Below, in pieces: positions 1-10,693 of a stretch of 64,000 bases of DNA. Positions within the stretch are counted from its first letter, which is position 1. Every line of letters starts with the position of its first letter. Under the pieces are notes generated by a model. It was not told where the DNA came from, did no database searches, and worked only from the letters and a program-made list of their open reading frames with translations. Where the stretch lies: positions 34,073 to 98,072 of the forward strand of contig MSJI02000844.1 in NCBI GenBank assembly GCA_001931905.2. The letters are read 5' to 3'. The DNA comes from Cladosporium sp. IMV 00045 (lineage: Eukaryota; Ascomycota; Dothideomycetes; Cladosporiales; Cladosporiaceae). Position numbers and translations under genes: made by a program.

Positions 1-148
1 TCTCCCCACCTGCACTTTGCTTTGCTACTGCCTGAGCATCAGCCTGTTGCTTATGGCGAGCAAAAGCCATTCTAACCCTGCCCCAACTAACACTTCACGT
101 CGCGTCATTTGAACATTTACTAACATTAGCTTTTTTCCCCACTAACAG

Positions 149-1296
149 TCGGTCTACTCATCGGCCCACGTGGTAACACTTTGAAGACCATGGAAACCAA
201 GTCTCAAGCCAAGATCGCGATTCGCGGAAAAGGCTCAGTCAAGGAGGGCAAGGGCAAATCCGATGCTGCTCACGCCAGTAACCAGGACGAAGATCTGCAC
301 TGCCTGATCATGGCAGACACCGAGGAGAAGATCATCAAAGCCAAAGAGCTTATCCATCAAGTCATCGAAACCGTAAGTTCATATGGTCCTTCCCTCCAGG
401 TTGCTTCCATCCTAACATTCACGCAGGCTGCCTCCATCCCAGAAGGTCAGAACGAGCTCAAGCGCAACCAACTGCGTGAGCTTGCCGCGCTCAACGGTAC
501 CCTCCGTGATGACGAAAACCAAGCCTGCCAGAACTGCGGTGAAATCGGCCACCGCAAATACGACTGCCCCAACGCAAAGAACTTCACGGCCAACGTCATC
601 TGTCGCGTTTGCGGCAACGCTGGTCATTTTGCTCGCGACTGTCCGGATCGTGCGCGCGGCAGCGACTGGCGCAACTTGCCCCCGCGTGGTCCTGGCGGAG
701 ACGGAGACAACGAGTACGAGAAGCTTATGAACGAGATCGGTGGTGGTACGGCAGGCAACCCCGCAAGGCAGATTGGCTGGCAAGAGGGTGGAGCTGGAGC
801 CGCGCCGCCTGGAGGCCCGGAGCTCAAACCCTGGCAGAAAGCTCCAACTGGCGGTCCTGCTCCTTGGGAGAGGCCGCAGAGGCCCCCTCCTGGTGGTCCC
901 TCTGGAGGCCCTGCTCCTTGGCTGCAGCGCGACCGTGGTAACCACGACAACTACGGAGGTCACGGCGGTGGCCATGGTGGATATGGCGGTGGTGGCTACG
1001 GTGGTCACGGCGGAGGTCACGGCGGGTATAATGGTGGCGGCGGCGGCTACGAGTCTGGCGGTCCTCCTCCATGGGCACGTGGCGGTGGTGGTGGTGGAGA
1101 TCGTGAGCATCGTGGCGGTGGCGGTGGTGGCCCTGCTCCTTGGATGCAGCCGCAGCAGCAGCCGCACATGGGCTACAGCGCTCCTGGAATGGACTACAAC
1201 GCTCCGCCGCCTCCTCCGCCACCGCCTGGTGGCATTCCTCCTCCCCCTCCGCCGCCTAGCGACAACATTCCCCCGCCGCCCCCGCCGCCGCAGTAG
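149..1296 (+). CDS. MSL5: Branchpoint-bridging protein (SF1/BBP), 3' part
   Basis: Splicing factor that binds the intron branch point in the early spliceosome (commitment complex). The window holds the last coding part. An exon starts at 149 after a TACTAAC branch site (about 119-125) and a CAG acceptor (146-148). It begins with the KH-domain core, including GPRG and then IRGKGSVKEGKG. A 54-nt intron (373-426, GTAAGT..CAG, branch CTAAC at 412-416) interrupts the KH/QUA2 part. It is a multiple of three and has no stop, so the frame stays open through it. Two CCHC zinc knuckles follow (CQNCGEIGH and CRVCGNAGH), then a long Gly-rich and poly-Pro tail ending at the TAG at 1294-1296. This order (KH, QUA2, two knuckles, Pro-rich tail) is diagnostic for fungal BBP. 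The 5' exons lie outside the window, and 1-148 is read as intron. Confidence 0.93.
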
Positions 1297-2271
1297 TGGC
1301 CTCTTCAATCCTGGATTCAACAGCAGACTGGCGATACGTGTTTTGCAAAAAGTGGTCTCGATTGCACATCAAAGTTTCGCATGCGATCACGCGCTGAAAC
1401 AAGAAAAAGCAGTGTACTAAATAAAAAGTATCGAGAGAAAAATTGACACGAACAAATCCTGCAAACACCCGTTGTGCCATGTGCAAATCATCGCGTTAGT
1501 GTTACATGAGAAACTCCAGTTCGAGTTATTGAAAACGATGCCTTTGTTGGTTATGTGTAGACTGAAAAGAGAGAACGATCGAGTAGCTGCATCTTGGAGC
1601 ATGCCGAGACAGGATGGTCATTCTCACAATTATAGACCACAAGACCTTGACATTTCTTTGTCCTTGACATGTCTGATCCAAGTTGGTTGAGTATAAACCC
1701 TCGGGTGAGACATGATGAATTCGATGACATCGTCAACGCAAGGGAGGATGATTGATCCTGTGACTGTTTTCTATGGCATCCTTCTCCTGACAGCTGAATT
1801 GGTTGCCTGTATTGAAAGGCAACGAGAAGAGACATAGCGACGGGAAAAGCAAATCTAAGCCTCAGGTAACATTCCTTTGCGTAGCAGTTCTAGAGCGTGG
1901 AGTTCACCGCGCTAGCTCACTCTTCGGCTCCGCGGCTCTGTCTAACTTCACGCTACACGATTCAACCTGAGATACTTAGAATGGTAACACGGCTGTGGCG
2001 TTCTGGCCGCGGCTGGCGCTGTTTGCACTACCAAATGGGCGAGATGTCTCCTATCTGTGCTGTATACACTTGTGTGCCGTCTCAAACACTCAGCCCCAGG
2101 CTTCAGTATAATTGCTCGCGCTCCTCGCGCCCTTTTCTGTCAACTCATCATTCGCTCACTCATCAGCTTACAGTTCATTGAACTTCTCAGTCGTTTCCAA
2201 CTTGCTCAATCGCTCAATCGAAACGAGGACAATCAATAGCAAACCGTCACAACCATCTCGAACGAGCCAAC
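1297..2271. other. Intergenic, MSL5 3' flank and promoter of the next gene
   Basis: The stretch is AT-richer than the flanking genes and has only short, unconvincing open frames. It should hold the 3' UTR of the splicing factor and the promoter and 5' UTR of the wall-protein gene. A CT-rich tract with repeated TCACTCATCA-like words lies just upstream of 2272. I see no RNA gene or mobile element. Confidence 0.5.
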
Positions 2272-3012
2272 ATGCGTACCTCAACCAACACCATCCTGGC
2301 CACGGCTGCCTTTGCCACTGCCGCTCTCGCGCGTACAGACCTCGTAGGCTGCACCACCACCGACATGTCTTCGCCCGCCGGTGCCTCGGTCGCCTGGTAC
2401 GTTCCCGGCACCGGTGAGCTCTGCGACCCGCTCGACTGCGGTGGCGGAAGGGCGCCTCCCAAGACCACCGTTCCTGGCTGCCCGGCATACTCGGGCACCG
2501 AGACCTACTCGCCCAGCTACCTCGCCGGATACCAGGCCTCTGCCACCTCCGCGCCTTCGACTACTGCTGCTGCTTCGACTGACGCAGAGTCGAGCGAGTC
2601 AAGCTCTGATGACGAGGCTTCCAGCACCAGCAGCATCGATTGGAGCGCTCTCGAGACCGACACTGCGGAGTCGACCTGGGACTTGTACACTACTTTGGCT
2701 TCCGTGACTGGGCCTATTCCTGCTTCTTCCACTCCAGCCAACAGCGAAGCGTCTTCATCCGCTGCTGAGATCACAGAGTCACCATCCGTCGCGGCCACTG
2801 AGAGCAGCACGCTCATCGCGCAGACTACTGCGGCCGGCGCTGCGTCCAATGGCACCATCTCTGGCGGCCGCCCCGGCAGCAACGGCACCGTCTCCAACAC
2901 CACCGGAAGCGCGACTCCTAGCGCCCCCGTCAGTGAGGGCGGTGCAGCTGGAACGGCGAAGGCGATGACTGGCTTGGTTTTGGGATTGGCTGCTCTTGTT
3001 GTCGCCTTGTAA
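2272..3012 (+). CDS. GPI-anchored Ser/Thr-rich cell-surface protein
   Basis: Predicted secreted protein of 246 aa, tethered to membrane or wall by a GPI anchor. The N-terminus has a classical signal peptide (MRTSTNTILATAAFATAALA) with likely cleavage after ALA. A short cysteine-containing head follows (Cys in VGCTT, ELCDPLDC and VPGCP, four in total), which could form two disulfides. The middle (about residues 85-215) is low-complexity Ser/Thr/Ala with acidic patches and a few N-glycosylation sequons (NGT, NTT), as in wall glycoproteins. The C-terminus is a hydrophobic GPI-attachment tail after a small-residue region. No introns are needed. No enzymatic domain is visible. Related fungal proteins are sometimes labelled siderophore-related, but the sequence gives no support for that. 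Confidence 0.8.
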   Translation: MRTSTNTILATAAFATAALARTDLVGCTTTDMSSPAGASVAWYVPGTGELCDPLDCGGGRAPPKTTVPGCPAYSGTETYSPSYLAGYQASATSAPSTTAAASTDAESSESSSDDEASSTSSIDWSALETDTAESTWDLYTTLASVTGPIPASSTPANSEASSSAAEITESPSVAATESSTLIAQTTAAGAASNGTISGGRPGSNGTVSNTTGSATPSAPVSEGGAAGTAKAMTGLVLGLAALVVAL

Positions 3013-3550
3013 GAGGGAACCAGTCTCTTTGATGTGATCTGTGATGTGATCAGTATACTATGAGAGCATACGGCGTGCATTTTGGCACTTGGATAAAATC
3101 ATGCATTTGGTTCGGAGTACAGTACGATTCGATTCATCGAGTGCCTTGCATGGGCAGTAATGTATTTTTTTGTAGTGGGTGTATTTTTAGATACCACGGC
3201 AATAGAAACAATAGCATCTCAACATTCACATTCCCCTTTTTGTCATGACCCATGGGACATATATCGATGTATGGTTTTACTACATACATGTATTAATCGC
3301 ATAAGTTCAACGTTCTCCACCAAATGGTGTATTAAATCTACATGTTTTATTACTGCATTCGGAGCAAGACTTTGAATGCGCGGTGACGTCGAAGCTAGCC
3401 GTGCAATTGGCGCTTGCATCTCACGTTGGAGCTTCTGCAAGTCTGGAGAGCATCACTAGATCCACAGATACCATTGTAACCACGTTCTAGACATCTTCCA
3501 TACCGGAAGAGTATCTTCCTCCTCTAGAACCTTCACACATCACCTCCATC
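3013..3550. other. Intergenic between the GPI protein and DUF155 genes
   Basis: AT-rich sequence with no credible open frame. It should hold the 3' UTR of the upstream gene and the promoter of the next one. Nothing else was recognised. Confidence 0.5.
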
Positions 3551-5667
3551 ATGTCAATAGCACCGCCTCGCGGCGGCCAAAAGCGCGGTCCTACCGTCCT
3601 CGTAAGTAACGTCACCTACCTGCACACACACTTCCCAGTCCTCCCCGGTCTCTCGTGCTACATGGCATATATTTTCTGTGCTGTCGTCCACACGGTTGAC
3701 AAACATGACCGATCACAGGTCACCGACTCGCGCGATGAACTCCGCCCGCCGAATCGGCCCTCGCCGCAACGCCAAAACACCCGCATCATCTCCGTTGACA
3801 ACGTCTTGCAGTATGCCTCCGAGATCCCGTCTGCCCAGCGCCGCGCTCCGCCGGGCGCGCGGCCCACAAATCACACCAGGACTCCTTCCGGACGACATCC
3901 CTTGAACCCGAAGCTGGGCGGCCGTATGCCGGATTCTGCGACGTTGACGCCGAGAGGCACGCCCGTGAGCGCGCCGCATATCCCCACGAGGAGTAGTAAG
4001 GTCAGCGAGAAACTGGTTTTGCTCCCCGAGACGACGGAAGAGGATGGCGATTCTGAGGGGGATGATGATGAAGAGGACGGAGAGAGGCCACCGGACGATG
4101 AGGAGGTGTTGAGGAGAAAGGCGAGAAAATCCGGGAAGAGCAGAGCAGAGAGGTTACCGAAAAGTCAGAGAACGGCGGAGGCACAACTGGCGAGAGTGAC
4201 GGCGTATTGTACAGCACAAAGCTACAAGTTGAGATCTATGGCGACTTTTGTGAAGGATCAGCACGGCGCGAAGACGAAATTGTACGACGACTGCTTGTAC
4301 TGCGTATACCAACTCCCTCTACTTGGTGGCAGCGATGGCTACAGGGTACGAAGTTCGCCTGTGGTCAAGAATCCTGGAGGCCGGAGTGTTCTGGATGAGC
4401 AAATCGAAGCCAATGAGAGGCGAGAATACCGTGAAGGCTGGCGAGATGAGAGTGACGAGTATTCTGTGGTTGGAAACGAGACCTACAACACCATCATGCA
4501 GGAACAGCAGGACGCCGAACGAAAAGAACAGGAAGAAGAGGAGCGGGAGCAACGAGAGAGTCACTTCGGCGAGACGAATCATCAAACAGAAGAGCACAAC
4601 GTATCCAACGGCGAGCTTCGGCGGGAGAGCACACACAGCACTGGATCATCAGGAATGTCTATTCCATCGCCTGGACATGCGATATCGCCAGACGCACATA
4701 CCGTGGCCGAGCTGTTCATCTTTAGCTATGGTGTCGCCGTTTTCTGGAACTTCACATCAAACCAGGAAAAGGACCTCCTCGCCGACCTAACATTCTCCTC
4801 CGCCGCTCCCATGCCCAGTTCATCCACCCATCACCACAAAGGTCTCTCACAAAAGGCTTCTCTCCAGCTACCTGCGGCTGCCGTGCCTTTACTCACCCGC
4901 CCTCTGGACGAAAGTGATTTCGAGACCGAAGAGTTCCACTTCGAGTACGATGAGGGCATCGAGAAAGCCCGAATCTATAATGACATGATCACATTGCGTA
5001 CGAGCGATCATATGATCAAGTTGGCCATGAGCCATGCCATCGGCCAAAGCACGAAACTCAGTTTCTTCGAGGAAAGAATGCAGCGCACCATGGCGGAAGC
5101 ACAGTACGTGCCTAAGCAGTTGGCATTGGAGGGACGTCTCGGCATGAGTCGAGCGGAAGTCGTCGCGCTGGTGGGAAGTCTGTTCGAAGGACGTGTGGAC
5201 GTAAATCTTTGTAAGTCTGATTTTCCACCCATCCCTTCTGCATCGTGACATATCAGGCATACTTGCTAACACAACTGTTCACTTCAGCAAGCAACATGCT
5301 CGACACGCCCAAATTCTTCTGGGACTCCGAACCCACGCTGCACCCCCTCTACCAGGGCGTGCGGGAATACCTAGAAATCAAGCCGCGCATCCAGGTGCTC
5401 AACGAGCGCTGCCGCGTCTTCCTCGACCTCGCCGAGATCCTGTCCGACCAGATCGCCGACGTCAAAATGACCCGCATCACTTGGATCATCATCGTGCTGA
5501 TCATCCTCAGTATTCTGGTGACTTCCACGGAGGTGATTCTGCGTTTTGGCATTTTGGCTGCGAGCGGTAAGGGCGATAAGAATGGCGATGTGGTCGGTGG
5601 TGCTTGTGATTGCTCGTCGGGCTTGGGGGGGATTTGGAGTGTGCATGGTGGGGCTTCGGAGTTGTGA
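3551..5667 (+). CDS. DUF155 family membrane protein (RMD1/RMD8, Sif2/Sif3-like)
   Basis: Three exons: 3551-3601, 3719-5210 and 5288-5667, giving about 640 aa. Intron 1 is 117 nt (GTAAGT..CACAG), a multiple of three with no stop. Intron 2 is 77 nt with a TGCTAAC branch at 5264-5270. The N-terminal half is basic and disordered with acidic runs. The C-terminal half carries the DUF155 signature: the ELFIFSYGVAVFW block, the DMITLRT..KLAMSHAIGQS block, an EGRVDVNL..NMLDTPKFFW block spanning intron 2, and a helix ending in a single transmembrane segment (WIIIVLIILSILV). Yeast relatives (Rmd1, Rmd8, S. pombe Sif2/Sif3) are organellar or endomembrane proteins linked to sporulation or Sad1 interaction; the biochemical role is unknown. 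Assignment to the family is strong, to one paralogue weak. Confidence 0.88.
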
Positions 5668-7714
5668 GGATATACATACACTTTACCATTTTTCTTTGTA
5701 ATTTTATTGGTGGGAAGACACCGGGTCAAAATCTATGTAATTTGTATATCCAATGGAGCTTGAGATGGTGCCAACTACTCTGCTGCATAGTTTTGTCACC
5801 AGATTTCACTCTCTTTTGAACACTGCTTGAAAGTGAAGTGAAGTCCAGGTGATCTCCCCTTTAGGAAAGTTCTAACTTCAGATGAGTCGTGTGCTAGCAT
5901 GCACAGAACGCCCGGTTTGACCATACACAGCTCAAACTATATCGATAAACGCCACTCAAAGCACTGCGCTCGGCGACAGCCAAAGGCTACACTGGCCCAA
6001 CGGCTTCACCAAACAACATTGACACCACAGCTGAGGGAGAAGCTGCGAGCAACCAGACCGCTATTCAATACTCTGCATCAACCCGCGCTCTATGAGTCCT
6101 GACCGTCATCTTGCGAAGCGGTCAGTCTTTCATCAAACAAAGGAAACCATCTGGCGAACGAATCGCTGCTACATTTGCCATGTCCTTTGAACTGGTGGCC
6201 AGCTTTTCTTTGTTCTTTCCATTTGATCCAATCTCCGCCCTGCCACCACCATTTGGATAGCGGTGGACTCGCGTCGGAAGCTGGTAGAAGCTTTTCAAAC
6301 GACTACGACGGTGAGGCAGCTATCTTCGCTTTTGGACTGGAGCTCAGATGGGAAGTTACAGCTTGACATAGACATGAGCTCTCACCGCCATGTCACAAAC
6401 ACCTGTAGCTGCGGAAGCTCAGCGTCTCCGGATCTCTAGGCGTCTTGAGTATGTGTGATGAGCGATATAAGGGATGAGTTGACTCTTTCTCATGTGTCAG
6501 TCTGTTCAACATCGCCACAATCACTTCAGCATTTCCTTTTCATCCTTGTCTTTCATCCTGTCCTACCTGGACTTTCTGTTCTTTCTGTTCTCTTTCCTTT
6601 TCTATATATACACTGCGTCAGATGCTCTCTTTCCACTTTCTTCCTCATGGGCAACCCTTCAACATGCCACTTCCTTCCAATGCTTTATCTGCCCGTATCT
6701 GCATCAGGGGGGTTTTTTTTTTTCCCATTGGTCCTTATTTCATCCGTTTCATTACCTTATATATACAACAAATTCAAGACTCAGCGGATCCGTCACCTGC
6801 AGGTAACGGGACCTCATCGCCAGGACCAGCCGGACCGAGCATGTCTGTCTCCCGGTTCGGTGTGGGCGTCGGCCTGAACCTGATGTGCTGCGACCACCTC
6901 CTCAACTTCGACGTGACCACCGTCGCCGCCAATGAGTCCCAGCTGGAAGGTCGCTTCGACGATCAACCATGTGTGAGTTTCTTCCAAGATCGGGGGTTCG
7001 ACGTTTCATCAGGCACAGCTGACATTTGATAGCTCTCCCATGCCTCTTCCACGCGTTCTGAGATCGGACGAGCTCATCCGACACACATGTGCCTGATGTT
7101 GGAAGATCTCGAGCAATGGGCGTGCCTCGGGGCAATCAACGGAGTCGGCGGCGTGGGCGAGTTGGCTGGTGAATGCCTCTCTTGCAATCGGTTACCAGGC
7201 CATGGGCGACACACAGCATTACGTAATCAACAATCCCTCTCGTATTGCGATGCATTCACCCTACCCATCCCAAGGGCACAATGGCTAAGACCCAACTTCT
7301 ACGGCGGACTGCCTCGACCAGCCTATTGTGAACAAAGAAAGGTTGCAACAATGGGCTTGTCCACCAACATCAGTGACAAAGCCGCCCTACCCAGCGCTGG
7401 ACTTTCACTTCTCAAGTCGCTGCCTGCTGCTGCTGTCGAGTTCACCACAAAAGTCCATTGTGTCGTCGTTAGGTGAACGGTCGGAGGTGAAGGGCTTTGT
7501 GTCGTGGTTTCGTAGTGTCGTTGGTCGTCCACCATGAGGGTACATAAACGGCTCGTCGTGCTGGGTGTGGTTGGAGTTCTTCCTTTTCCTCTGGTTCGAC
7601 ATACAACAGTTTTGACGAAAGATCTTCTGTTGGAACAAGAGAAAGAGGCACAGGTTGTCTCACACGCTTCCACCCAACAACAACAGATCTTTTATCACCG
7701 CAATCAACATCATC
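5668..7714. other. Gene-poor stretch of about 2 kb
   Basis: No convincing gene. Several short open frames exist (for example around 6622-7029 and 7087-7476), but their translations lack recognisable motifs and rely on non-ATG starts or frames broken by stops. Visible sequence features are a pyrimidine-rich tract around 6500-6610, a G6T11 run near 6709-6725, and short TATATATA motifs near 6605 and 6760 that could belong to a promoter. A small gene with introns between 6841 and 7476 cannot be excluded, but I cannot support one. Confidence 0.4.
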
Positions 7715-8851
7715 ATGTCCAACAACCAGTCCTCGAGCGCTGTCCGCTCGTCATACGATCCGAGGAACAGAAATTCCTCGACATCGACCGCCGCGGGACC
7801 GCCGAAGAGGCCCTACTGGGCGGGCACCGAAGACGATGGTGCCCACAAACAACCGGCCAAGTCTTCTCCAAGAGACTCCGGGTATGCCTATAACTTCGTG
7901 GCAAACCCATACGCCGAAAACCCAGAAAGACCTTCGACCCACCCTGGACCAAATCCGCACTACATCAACGCGGAGGAGGTCAAGCACCTCGACTTCCTTG
8001 GGGTGAGAGAGGCTTGCTGGGCTCGCTGGGCGGCACATGAGCGTGCTCAGCCTCGTGAGCCGCTCCTTTCTCCTGGTGATGTTGCCAACAGTGGTCACCA
8101 GCAAGCCAGCGACGAAGCAGAACCCTCTCCCGCTCCCAAGGTCAAGAAGCAGGTGAGGTTCGACCTCAACATCGTCAAGATAGCCAAGTCGGCAAAGCGT
8201 TCCTTGTCCAAGAAGGGCAAGCAGGGCAAGGGCTCTCGCCCAGAGCCAACGATCTCTGCTCCTATACCTGGATCGTTACGACCCGGAGGGCCCACCCCTC
8301 TCTTCCCAGAGGACGGCTCAAGACCTCTGGAAGTGGTGCCGTTGGCAGAGGCGCAGGAGAACCGGATGAAAAATGGCCGACCAGATTATGAGTTGGCTGG
8401 GATTTCTGCTGCAGCCGTTGCCAGGAGAGCTTCTGCCGTTGCTGCTGCGGAGAAAAAACACATCTACCTCGTCGCCGGTGCCGAAATCACCACCTCCTCC
8501 GCCTGCCACCCCAAAAGATCTTCCAAAAGAACAAAAGATCCAGAGGAAGCCGTTCCTGCTCCATCGCCTACTCAACCTCCACCAACTCAACAAGCACAAC
8601 CTCCACCAACCCCGACTCCAGCTGTCCCACGCCGCAACCCCCTCAGGGTCATCAACACGGCCAGCACAGAGACAGTCTGGGACGACTTCGTGGACGCCGG
8701 CAATGATGCGTCTTGGACGCATGAACCGCAATATCAGAATGGCGGTGAAGGTCCTGTCGAGCAGGGTGGTCGAACGGCCTCAAGAGTTGCACGGGAAGCC
8801 AGAGTCCTCAACTTCCTCGAGGGTGGCCGTCTTCCTGAGTCGCCTCAATGA
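7715..8851 (+). CDS. Hypothetical disordered protein (possible stop readthrough)
   Basis: Unrecognised protein of about 378 aa if it starts at the ATG at 7715 (MSNNQSS). The open frame extends 20 codons upstream only through a non-ATG start. The protein is rich in Pro, Ser, Ala and charged residues. It has a basic segment around KVKKQVRFDLNIVKIAKSAK and a KKGKQGKGSR patch that could act as a nuclear or nucleic-acid-binding stretch, and a (PT/PPPT)-type proline-rich part near the end. The C-terminus contains an alanine/arginine-rich AAAVARRASAVAAAEKK helix. There are no known domains. The stop is TGA followed by CGG (8849-8854). The same frame then stays open for another 95 codons to 9139, with coding-like composition. 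I infer a real, lineage-restricted gene, but the 3' end is uncertain. Confidence 0.55.
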   Translation: MSNNQSSSAVRSSYDPRNRNSSTSTAAGPPKRPYWAGTEDDGAHKQPAKSSPRDSGYAYNFVANPYAENPERPSTHPGPNPHYINAEEVKHLDFLGVREACWARWAAHERAQPREPLLSPGDVANSGHQQASDEAEPSPAPKVKKQVRFDLNIVKIAKSAKRSLSKKGKQGKGSRPEPTISAPIPGSLRPGGPTPLFPEDGSRPLEVVPLAEAQENRMKNGRPDYELAGISAAAVARRASAVAAAEKKHIYLVAGAEITTSSACHPKRSSKRTKDPEEAVPAPSPTQPPPTQQAQPPPTPTPAVPRRNPLRVINTASTETVWDDFVDAGNDASWTHEPQYQNGGEGPVEQGGRTASRVAREARVLNFLEGGRLPESPQ

Positions 8852-9139
8852 CGGCGAGGGGGCCCCGATGCTGGCTTGAGCGCCTCATCCTCCCCAACCA
8901 GTGTCGGGCGTCCCTTCGATGGATCTGAGCTGGTGGACGAGGAGCCAGAGTTGGTTGTTGACACATTTGTACAGGATGGTCATACGACTTGGGTTGGTGG
9001 AGTTCGGTCTTCTGATGGGAATGTTGCTTGGTCGGGTCGGGAGGACATTAGAGGTGGGCTGCATAGCTCAAGGGCGTATCAGGGCGAGGATGCTCAAGAG
9101 GCCTCCAAGGTGTACTCCAGGATCTTGAGGAGTGGGTAG
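8852..9139 (+). other. In-frame open extension after TGA at 8849
   Basis: Continuation of the reading frame of the preceding gene, ending at TAG 9137-9139. The roughly 95 codons include segments such as SELVDEEPELVVDTFVQDG and WVGGVRSSDGNVAWSG, which look coding by composition. It could be a readthrough extension, a terminal exon if part of the upstream end is spliced out (no good GT site found), or decayed former coding sequence. It has no peroxisomal targeting tripeptide at its end (it ends RSG). Confidence 0.35.
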
Positions 9140-10693
9140 ATGTCGATGAAGGTCACTAGCAAGGTGAGTTGCTGGGCCTTAGAACGAAATACCAAATTAT
9201 TTTTCTCGACAATTATTTTTCAATGTTCTCAATGTTTCCGTGATATGTATTTCTCAATGATATGTCCAGACTCTGCGCTGGACCAGAAGAGACAGGTGGC
9301 TGGGAAGCATGTCTTTCTCATAGTAATTCTTCCACGCTGCCGCACCGCTTCACCTTGCCTCACATTAGGCGAAAGCTCACCATATCAATGAAGATTGTAT
9401 GGCTTGCATACAAGGTCAGGCGACTGTGATATCTCGTAACAAGAACAACACGCGATTGACATAGCAGCAAGCATGGACGTTGGGCGTTCATATGGCTGTC
9501 GCGGTAGCTTGGTGTTTCACATGCGCCGGGTGGAGTTTGGTCTGCTGGGGGAGCTGCAAGCCACGAGCCGAGCATACCGAACGCCGAAGCGAGCAGTAGT
9601 GGAAAGTCACTAGTACAAGTGCAGGTGAGTAAGCCAGGGTCCCCGTCGGATCTGCACGAGAATAGATCTGAGATTCGTGTAATTGTGAGTGTGCCGAGGT
9701 GGGGATGTTGTTGAAGTGATCATGGAGTGAAGATGTCTGGAGGGACTTTAGATGAGCTTAGTAAAAGGGATTGTACCCATGCGAAATATCACTAACAATT
9801 TGATTGGGAATTGATTAATATATTGATTGAATGAATCAATGCGCCCACCTGCAAGAGATCAATGAAATCAGTGAGAGATAAGCAAAAAAGGACGGGTAAG
9901 CTCTTCCCAACCCGCCTCCCCGCATTCATTAGCCTTTTCCCTTTCGTGTCCCCCCTGCGAGTCTGCACTGGCTCACCCTTGGGACGCGCAAGCCGGCATC
10001 TTCTTTGGGGCCAGTTAGCGGCATGCCGTGCAGGTCTAGGCACAAGGTACAAGCGTTGTCTCATGCTTCTTTCCATCTGCAATCAATCCCTACCCGTATC
10101 TGACTTGCTGCTGGGTGACATTTGCCCATCCAACGGCTAATTCTTTGCCTTTCTCCTCTCCCTATCCTCCTCCACTACCCGCCACATTCCCTTTCCCATC
10201 TTCTTCTCTTCCTATCAATCAGCACTGCTTTGCTCTACCTTCCCTCGACATTCCGTCCCTTTTCTGGTCGGTGTCGATCACACTCGCTTCGGAGCAGCAG
10301 AAGAAGGTCAAGTCAGGACAAGACCGTACCGGGGGACATCCCGCCGAGAGACAATCGCGCGCGCAATATACCCCGATTACGACGATTGCAGGGAAGCGAC
10401 GAGTGCGCATTGTAAGCTAGCTACTGCTGCTTCTGCTGCTTCTGCTGCTTGCTACTTCTCACCCAATATCCTCCTGCATCTGGCCGCCGCCGCCCTTACC
10501 GCGTCAGCTACTGCTGTGATCCGCTTGCCTCGCCGGCCAATTCCCACGATACCCGTTTGGCATTGCGTCGTGTCACATACTCCGACGCAAATAACTCAGC
10601 GGACCGCGTTGAGCCCAGCGTGCTGACCGATCAGCATCGCCACGCCATTCTTTTTCCACAACACACGACACCGCGACTGTCCGCATCACAACC
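9140..10693. other. Long upstream region of the EMP70 gene
   Basis: About 1.55 kb without a supported gene. The distal half is AT-rich. The proximal half (10,100-10,690) is CT-rich and includes a tandem TTCTGCTGC-type repeat at about 10,421-10,452. Short open frames (10,115-10,420) may be upstream ORFs within a long 5' leader, but nothing shows they are translated. Confidence 0.4.

Noticed and set aside
412..1320. 302-aa open frame on the minus strand opposite the branchpoint-bridging protein
   Set aside because: Antisense shadow of the Gly/Pro-rich tail; Arg/Thr/Ala composition without motifs.
6455..7476. Chain of short plus-strand frames as a multi-exon gene
   Set aside because: No consistent set of donors and acceptors joins them, and the translations show no domain or coding-type bias.
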